A stretch of DNA of 18,419 bases, taken from NCBI GenBank assembly GCA_022729635.1, contig DZAU01000030.1, positions 3,978 to 22,396 on the forward strand, in the 5' to 3' direction. The position numbers and the translations under genes are program-made. Shown here one piece after another: positions 14,151-18,419 of this stretch; the stretch's first letter is position 1; each line of letters starts with the position of its first letter. This DNA is from Flavobacterium psychrophilum. GTDB lineage: Bacteria; Bacteroidota; Bacteroidia; Flavobacteriales; Flavobacteriaceae. The notes under the pieces are model-generated. The model saw only the letters and a list, made by a program, of their open reading frames with translations, was not told the origin of the DNA and did not search any database.

Positions 14151-14190
14151 CCTAACTCCCCTCTCGAGAGGGGTTGGGGGTGTGTTTTCA
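14151..14190. repeat. CCCCTCTC/GAGAGGGG palindromic repeat with GGTTGGGGGTGTGTTTTC tail
   Basis: 14158-14173 is a perfect 16-bp palindrome (cccctctc-gagagggg), flanked by ctaact on the left and ttgggggtgtgttttc on the right. The tail recurs with two changes at 17805-17829. It lies in the 319-base gap between the TPR gene and queE, which otherwise holds a terminator, two TCATTGCG-type repeats and the queE promoter. Confidence 0.65.
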
Positions 14191-14236
14191 AAGCCCTGTT
14201 TTTTAGGGATTTATAAAAAAACGTTATTGGCAGGCA

Positions 14237-14262
14237 CATTGTCCTGCGTGGCGGAAGCAATC
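14237..14262. repeat. Degenerate ATTG...GGAAGCAATC repeat
   Basis: cattgtcctgcgtggcggaagcaatcgtctccc keeps the ends of the TCATTGCGAGGAACGAAGCAATC family (ATTG...GCAAT inverted) with a diverged, GC-rich centre. It is the third repeat in this gap. Confidence 0.45.
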
Positions 14263-14314
14263 GTCTCCCTTAATCCAAACGGTCAAACTCATCGCAGTCG
14301 AAGTGCAAATTCAC

Positions 14315-14322
14315 TATCTTTG
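14315..14322 (+). promoter_or_regulatory. Candidate -7 box for queE
   Basis: TATCTTTG matches TAnnTTTG exactly, 17 bases before the queE ATG, so the leader would be only about 10 bases. No TTG lies at the usual -33 distance. Confidence 0.55.
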
Positions 14323-14339
14323 CCATTCAAATAAATAAA

Positions 14340-14972
14340 ATGTTATCAAAAGAAATACAATTAGAAGTAAATAAAGGGACAATGCTTCCTTTAATGGAAG
14401 AATTCTACACCATTCAAGGCGAAGGATTTCACACCGGAACAGCCGCTTATTTTATTAGAATTGGTGGTTGCGATGTGGGTTGTCATTGGTGTGATGTCAA
14501 AGAAAGTTGGAATGCCGAGTTGCATCCGCCCACAGGCATCGATAGGATTGTTGCCAATGCCAAAAAATATGCCGATACCGTTGTGGTTACCGGAGGCGAA
14601 CCATTAACTTGGGATATGACTTTGCTTACACAAAAGCTAAAGGAACAAAATCTAAAAATTCATATTGAAACCTCAGGAGCGTTTAAACTCACAGGCGAAT
14701 GGGATTGGATTTGTCTTTCGCCAAAGAAAAACAAATTGCCAACAAAGACCGTTTACGACAAAGCCAACGAACTGAAAGTAATCATTTACAACAAACACGA
14801 CTTCATTTTCGCCGAAGAACAAGCCGAAAAAGCAAACAAAAACGCCATTTTATTCCTCCAACCTGAATGGAGCAAAAAAGAAGAAATGACGCCATTAATT
14901 GTTGATTACGTAATGAATAATCCAAAATGGCGTGTATCTTTACAAACACATAAATACTTGAATATTCCTTAA
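14340..14972 (+). CDS. queE: 7-carboxy-7-deazaguanine synthase (radical SAM)
   Basis: QueE rearranges 6-carboxy-5,6,7,8-tetrahydropterin to 7-carboxy-7-deazaguanine, an early step to preQ0 and queuosine. The 210-residue length is normal for the compact family. It contains EEFYTIQGEGFHTGTAAYFIR at 20-40, the iron-sulfur motif GGCDVGCHWCD with Cys44, Cys48 and Cys51 (CX3CX2C), GGEP at 85-88, IHIETSG, LSPKKNKLP, and the C-terminal signature SLQTHKYLNIP. It has its own promoter and is preceded by repeats. No other queuosine precursor gene (queC, queD or queF) is adjacent; queA is about 13 kb upstream. It is followed after 48 bases by the DUF2059-TonB gene, with which it has no obvious functional link. 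Confidence 0.96.
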   Translation: MLSKEIQLEVNKGTMLPLMEEFYTIQGEGFHTGTAAYFIRIGGCDVGCHWCDVKESWNAELHPPTGIDRIVANAKKYADTVVVTGGEPLTWDMTLLTQKLKEQNLKIHIETSGAFKLTGEWDWICLSPKKNKLPTKTVYDKANELKVIIYNKHDFIFAEEQAEKANKNAILFLQPEWSKKEEMTPLIVDYVMNNPKWRVSLQTHKYLNIP

Positions 14973-15020
14973 ATTTATTCTTGTATTCAAAAATTAACTT
15001 GATACCAAAACCAAAACAAA

Positions 15021-15776
15021 ATGAAAAAAGTTTTCCTCTCTATTGCATTCGTGTTAATTGCACAAATAACATTAGCTCAAGACACTAATTTTAAAAAAGA
15101 TGTGTTAAAATTAATTTCCATTAGTGGGGCAGACGCACAAATGAAGGTTGTAAAACCTCAAATTTTGAATATGATTCCGGAAGATAAAAGAGAAAATTTT
15201 TCAAAAGAATTTGATCTTTCATTACCAAGTGTGTATGATAAAATCGCTAAAATTTATATGGAACTTTATACAAGCGAAGACATAAAAGGAATGATTGCAT
15301 TTTATGAAAGTCCAGTTGGGAAAAAGATGAGTGAAAAAGCGGGTGAACTTACTCAAAAATCTATGCAAGCAGGACAAGAATGGGGAAAAGAATTACAAAT
15401 AATAATGAAGAAATACAAAGATACAGGTTCTGTTCAAGACCCAACAAATGTCTCTGATAACACTGTTTATAATACGGCTGGAATTGATGTAAAACCTGAG
15501 TTTCCGGGAGGAATGGATGAGTTTTATAAATATTTTGCAAAAAATTACAAAACTCCAAATGTAGCTGGTTTAAAAGGGAAAGTTTATATGTCTTTTGTGG
15601 TAGAAAAAGATGGAAGTTTAACAGATATAAAAGTCTTAAGAGATATTGGTTATGGGACAGGAAAAGAAGCAATTCGAGTTTTGGAATTATGTCCAAAATG
15701 GTTGCCTGGTGAACAAGACGGAAAAAAAGTAAGATGTACTTATAGTTTGCCAATCTCGATAGAGTCTAGTCGATAA
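15021..15776 (+). CDS. Secreted DUF2059-like protein fused to a TonB C-terminal domain
   Basis: This 251-residue protein has a cleavable signal peptide (MKKVFLSIAFVLIAQITLA|Q). Residues 25-135 look like DUF2059: LPSVYDKIAKIYMELYTSED then IKGMIAFYESPVGKKMSEKA. Residues 147-251 are a TonB C-terminal domain matching residues 159-263 of the TonB at 10383 in 84 of 105 positions without gaps (hand count). It lacks the membrane anchor, cytoplasmic start and proline linker of TonB, so the domain should be free in the periplasm or attached only through DUF2059. Known soluble TonB C-terminal fragments can bind receptor TonB boxes. The native role here is unknown: decoy, adaptor or receptor-plug binder are inferences. 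It follows queE by 48 bases and may have its own promoter, which I could not identify. Confidence 0.88.
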   Translation: MKKVFLSIAFVLIAQITLAQDTNFKKDVLKLISISGADAQMKVVKPQILNMIPEDKRENFSKEFDLSLPSVYDKIAKIYMELYTSEDIKGMIAFYESPVGKKMSEKAGELTQKSMQAGQEWGKELQIIMKKYKDTGSVQDPTNVSDNTVYNTAGIDVKPEFPGGMDEFYKYFAKNYKTPNVAGLKGKVYMSFVVEKDGSLTDIKVLRDIGYGTGKEAIRVLELCPKWLPGEQDGKKVRCTYSLPISIESSR

Positions 15777-15824
15777 TTTTACAAACATTATTTGGGATTT
15801 TTTATATTTACAAAAAATCAATAA

Positions 15825-16982
15825 ATGAAATCACAATTCCTTTTAGATGCAACCATCACTTTTCTAAATCACGGTTCATTTGGCGCTTGTCCAAAAGCCA
15901 TTTTTGAGGAATATCAAAGATTCCAGTTGGAACTGGAAACAGAACCGGTTTATTTTATCCAAAAAAAAGCATCAGAATATTTAAAAATTGCCAAAGAGAG
16001 ACTGGCAAAATATATTGGTTGTAATGCATCGGATTTCTTTTTCACGCCAAATCCAACGTTTGCCATCAACACTATTATGCGAAGTTTGCACTTGGAAGCC
16101 GGTGATGAAATTCTCAGCACCAATCACGAATATGGTGCAATGGACAGAACTTGGAATTTCTATTGCAAAAAATCGGGAGTCAAATACATTCGCCAAAACA
16201 TATCGCTTCCGGTGGTTTCGAAAGAGCAAATCTTGGAAGAATTTTGGAGTGGTTATACTTCAAAAACCAAAATAGTTTTCCTAAATCAAATCTCAAGTTG
16301 CACGGCTTTGATTTTTCCCATAAAGGAAATTTGCGATAAAGCACGGGAATTAGGATTGATTACCATTATTGACGGTGCTCACGTTCCGGGTCAACTGGAT
16401 TTGAATTTAACTGAATTAAACCCAGATTTTTATACAGGAACGCTTCATAAATGGATGTTGGCACCTAAAGGAAGTTCTTTTCTGTATGTGAAAAAGAGTT
16501 TTCAGGAAATGCTCGATCCGCTCGTTGTGGGTTGGGGTTATGAAAGCGTTTCTCCTGGCGAAAGCCAATTCTTGGATTATCAGGAATACCAAGGAACAAG
16601 AGAAATTTCTGCTTTCTTATGTACACCAAAAGTGATTGATTTTCTGAAAGAAAATGATTGGAAAACCAAAGCAAAGGAATGCAGAAAATTAGTTTTCGAT
16701 AATTACCAACGCTTTTGCGATTTACTCAATACGCAACCGATTTGCCCAATTACCGATGAATTTTTAGGACAAATGGCTAGCATTTCTATTAGAACTTCAA
16801 ATCCTGTTGAGTTGAAGGAGTTGCTTTTTAATAAATATAAGATCGAAATTCCAGTTATGCCTTTGAATGGGAATTATTTTTTGAGATATTCCATAAATGT
16901 CTATAATTCGCAGGAAGATTTGGATATTTTGTATAAAGCTTTGCAAGATATTATGTCAGCAACGGATTTGATTGAAATCTAA
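15825..16982 (+). CDS. Class V aminotransferase family PLP enzyme, isopenicillin N epimerase-like
   Basis: A 385-residue fold-type I PLP enzyme, cytoplasmic, of normal length. The opening FLNHGSFGACPKAIFEEYQRF is characteristic of the isopenicillin N epimerase-like (CefD) branch. STNHEYGAMDRTW is the cofactor-phosphate region. DGAHVPGQ carries Asp183, which pairs with the pyridine nitrogen. TGTLHKWMLAPKGSSFLYV carries Lys209, the Schiff-base lysine. The C-terminal domain ends with NYFLRYSINVYNSQEDLD. True epimerases, cysteine desulfurase-like and kynureninase-like enzymes share these motifs, so the substrate is open. The presence of a penicillin acylase family gene 10 kb away is not evidence of beta-lactam metabolism. 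It is monocistronic and convergent with the methyltransferase. Confidence 0.9.
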   Translation: MKSQFLLDATITFLNHGSFGACPKAIFEEYQRFQLELETEPVYFIQKKASEYLKIAKERLAKYIGCNASDFFFTPNPTFAINTIMRSLHLEAGDEILSTNHEYGAMDRTWNFYCKKSGVKYIRQNISLPVVSKEQILEEFWSGYTSKTKIVFLNQISSCTALIFPIKEICDKARELGLITIIDGAHVPGQLDLNLTELNPDFYTGTLHKWMLAPKGSSFLYVKKSFQEMLDPLVVGWGYESVSPGESQFLDYQEYQGTREISAFLCTPKVIDFLKENDWKTKAKECRKLVFDNYQRFCDLLNTQPICPITDEFLGQMASISIRTSNPVELKELLFNKYKIEIPVMPLNGNYFLRYSINVYNSQEDLDILYKALQDIMSATDLIEI

Positions 16983-17027
16983 AAATTGTTAGAGTTTCCT
17001 CTTTTCTATATTTCTATATTCTGTTTT

Positions 17028-17735
17028 CTATATCGAAAGCATCGCCAAATAATCGTAATGTTCGCCCTCCATAACCAATTCGCATTGTAAACCATTGGCG
17101 AAAGCCGCATTTTGTAGAGTGTTATAATCAAGATAAAGCCAAGGGAAAGGTTCTTCAGTTTCATTTTTATAGGAAATAATGAAAGTCAATTCTCCATAAT
17201 AATTTGAAGAAGGAATCCATTTTCCGCCATCGTTATCATCATCAAACATATAAATAATATCGGAAGAATCGATGAGAATTTGACCGTTTGGGTGGAGTAA
17301 ACTTTTGAGTTTTTGCAAATAGTTGGCAGTTTGATTTAATGTCTCAAAAATTCCCGTGCCATTCATCAAAAGTAAAATAGTGTCGAATTTTTCGTTTGAA
17401 TCTAAATTCAGGATGTTTTCAACTTTGGCATTTCTGATTCTGCGTAGTTGGCAAGCTTCAATTGCAGTTGGTGAAATATCTATAGAAGTCACATCAAGAT
17501 TTCTTTCGTTTTGAAGACACAGTGAATGACTTCCTGCGCCACAACCCACATCGAGAACTTTTCCTTTTGCCAATTGCAAGGCACGTTGTTCCAGTTCTGG
17601 CATTTCATTATAGGAACGAAAAAGATAGGAAACACTCATTTCATCGGCTTCAGAAATGGAAGTTTCAGTAATTAAATCTTCGGGAGAATTATTGGTTTGA
17701 AAGTCGAGTATGGCTTTTCCGAAAAGGTCTTTCAT
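17028..17735 (-). CDS. Class I SAM-dependent methyltransferase
   Basis: A 235-residue cytoplasmic Rossmann-fold methyltransferase. Motif I is VLDVGCGAGSHS, with DVGCGAG at 62-68 binding SAM. Motif II is VTSIDISPTAIEACQ, with the acidic ribose-binding residue. The motif IV region is FDTILLLMNGTGIFE, and LLHPNGQILIDSSDI is the following strand. The N-terminal 55 residues are helical and may form a substrate lid. The C-terminal part (YYGELTFIISY...PFPWLYLDYNTLQNAA) is not diagnostic. Small-molecule methylation is the likeliest role, substrate unknown. The gene runs alone on the minus strand. The 45 bases to the aminotransferase contain three tandem-like TTCTATAT copies and no strong terminator. 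Confidence 0.88.
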   Translation of the reverse strand: MKDLFGKAILDFQTNNSPEDLITETSISEADEMSVSYLFRSYNEMPELEQRALQLAKGKVLDVGCGAGSHSLCLQNERNLDVTSIDISPTAIEACQLRRIRNAKVENILNLDSNEKFDTILLLMNGTGIFETLNQTANYLQKLKSLLHPNGQILIDSSDIIYMFDDDNDGGKWIPSSNYYGELTFIISYKNETEEPFPWLYLDYNTLQNAAFANGLQCELVMEGEHYDYLAMLSI

Positions 17736-17778
17736 CTTTTTTTGTTTAAAGTTTCAAGTTTCAGTATTTTAATTTTCC

Positions 17779-17829
17779 TGTCATTGCGAAGAATGAAGCT
17801 ATCAAGAGGGGTTAGGGGTGTGTTTTTCA
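17779..17829. repeat. Composite repeat: GTCATTGCGAAGAATGAAGC plus GAGGGGTTAGGGGTGTG
   Basis: The first half matches the TCATTGCGAGGAACGAAGC family and the second half matches the tail of the element at 14151-14190. The two families occur in the same order as at 14086-14190, but here directly joined and without the left CCCCTCTC arm. It lies in the roughly 135-base divergent gap and reaches the -33 region of the YkgJ-type gene. Confidence 0.55.
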
Positions 17830-17841
17830 ATATTAATTTTC

Positions 17842-17849
17842 TACTTTTG
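17842..17849 (+). promoter_or_regulatory. Candidate -7 box for the YkgJ-type gene
   Basis: TACTTTTG matches TAnnTTTG exactly and lies 24 bases before the TTG start codon, so the leader would be roughly 17 bases. The -33 region falls in the repeat at 17779-17829 and has no clear TTG. Confidence 0.55.
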
Positions 17850-17872
17850 TGTCACAATTTTAAACATTAAAC

Positions 17873-18367
17873 TTGAAACAAATTCTAGACAATCTTCCTA
17901 AAGACGCCAAAGATAAGCATATCGAAAACAAAAAGTATTTTGATAAGCTGAAAAAAAAGCAGCCTAAAAACTTGGATTACATAATGCAGGAATTGCACAA
18001 CACCGAATTCAAAAAAACGGATTGTTTACAATGTGCCAATTGTTGCAAAACTACAGGACCATTGTTCACTCTGGCCGATATTGAGCGAATTTCGAAACAT
18101 TTGCGTCAAAAACCACAGCAATTTATTGACCAATATTTGCGCATTGACGAAGACAAAGATTATGTGTTACAAAGTGTTCCTTGTACTTTTCTGGACAGCG
18201 ACAATACGTGTTTCATTTATGAAGTTCGACCAAAAGCCTGTCGCGAATTCCCGCATACCGACAGAAAGAAGTTCCAACAAATCTCGGATCTGACTTTAAA
18301 AAATGTGGCAATTTGTCCAGCGGCTTTTAATATTGTGGAAGAAATGAAGAAGAAAATGCCTTTGTAG
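17873..18367 (+). CDS. YkgJ family cysteine-cluster protein (putative zinc- or iron-chelating domain), TTG start
   Basis: This 164-residue protein has eight Cys residues. DCLQCANCC gives Cys51, Cys54, Cys57 and Cys58; PCTFL, NTCFIYEVRPKACREFP give Cys104, Cys113 and Cys123; ICPAAF gives Cys148. This CxxCxxCC...C...C...RPxxCR..P pattern defines the YkgJ-like family, thought to bind zinc or an iron-sulfur cluster; the reaction is not established. The start is TTG at 17873. An in-frame stop at 17861 leaves no room for an upstream ATG, and the first internal Met is residue 38. A TAnnTTTG box 24 bases upstream supports this start. There is no signal peptide, so it is cytoplasmic. The stop is followed by a large inverted repeat at the window edge. 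Confidence 0.9.
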   Translation: MKQILDNLPKDAKDKHIENKKYFDKLKKKQPKNLDYIMQELHNTEFKKTDCLQCANCCKTTGPLFTLADIERISKHLRQKPQQFIDQYLRIDEDKDYVLQSVPCTFLDSDNTCFIYEVRPKACREFPHTDRKKFQQISDLTLKNVAICPAAFNIVEEMKKKMPL

Positions 18368-18373
18368 TTTAAA

Positions 18374-18419
18374 CACAGATTTCACAGATTCTCACAAATT
18401 AAATCTGTGTAAATCTGTG
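18374..18419. repeat. CACAGATTT...AATCTGTG inverted repeat, running to window edge
   Basis: cacagatttcacagatt (18374-18390) pairs with aatctgtgtaaatctgtg (18402-18419) with one unpaired base and a loop ctcacaaatta. It is the fuller relative of the repeat at 5843-5870. It starts seven bases after the YkgJ-type stop, so it may end that transcript. It may continue beyond the window. Confidence 0.65.

Noticed and set aside
14086..14270. CRISPR array or insertion sequence
   Set aside because: The repeats are degenerate, unequally spaced and of different families, and no cas gene or transposase is present.
2907..16982. Beta-lactam metabolism cluster (penicillin acylase family plus isopenicillin N epimerase-like enzyme)
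   Set aside because: The two genes are about 10 kb apart with a Ton operon between them, and both belong to broad families with other substrates. No beta-lactam synthesis gene was seen.

Overview
The window looks like chromosomal DNA of a Flavobacterium-like member of the Bacteroidota. Pointers are AT-rich DNA, starts without clear Shine-Dalgarno sequences, several TAnnTTTG promoter boxes, a Bacteroidota-style Ton operon (exbB, two exbD, tonB starting with a conserved cytoplasmic segment), Flavobacteria-type intergenic hairpin repeats, and signal peptides ending in A|Q or a lipobox Cys. I could run no searches; family names come from reading the proteins.

Layout. 1-355: 3' end of aroA (shikimate pathway). 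446-1709: queA with a good TTG-N21-TATATTTG promoter, a hairpin-rich leader and a terminator shared with the convergent secreted protein at 1728-2627. 2907-5294: a membrane-anchored or secreted penicillin acylase family (S45) hydrolase. 5342-5704: a small cupin. 5916-7888: a HerA/YjgR-type ATPase whose stop codon overlaps the start of a SnoaL-like lipoprotein. 8263-14020: the centre of the window, a seven-gene co-directional Ton cluster, exbB-exbD-exbD-tonB-small membrane protein-PBP-like lipoprotein-TPR protein, closed by a strong terminator. 14340-15776: queE (queuosine precursor), then a secreted DUF2059-like protein fused to a second copy of the TonB C-terminal domain. 15825-18367: a class V aminotransferase (isopenicillin N epimerase-like), a methyltransferase on the minus strand, and a Cys-cluster protein of the YkgJ family that starts with TTG.

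How the genes work together. ExbB and the two ExbD proteins would form the proton-driven motor and TonB the periplasmic arm that energises outer-membrane receptors. The PBP-like lipoprotein and TPR protein are probably co-expressed envelope accessories. The DUF2059-TonB protein carries a C-terminal domain about 80% identical (84 of 105 residues by hand count) to that of the operon's TonB. It has no transmembrane anchor or proline linker, so it may bind the same receptors without transmitting force. This is the most unusual item here. queA and queE both belong to queuosine synthesis but are about 13 kb apart.

Non-coding DNA. The long gaps around the outer genes are filled with degenerate repeats of several families (TCATTGCGAGG...GCAATC type, GAGGGGTTGGGGG type, AATCTGTG type, CCTGCC/GGCAGG palindromes). 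Some abut promoters. The Ton cluster is free of them. No tRNA, rRNA, CRISPR array, insertion sequence or phage gene was seen.
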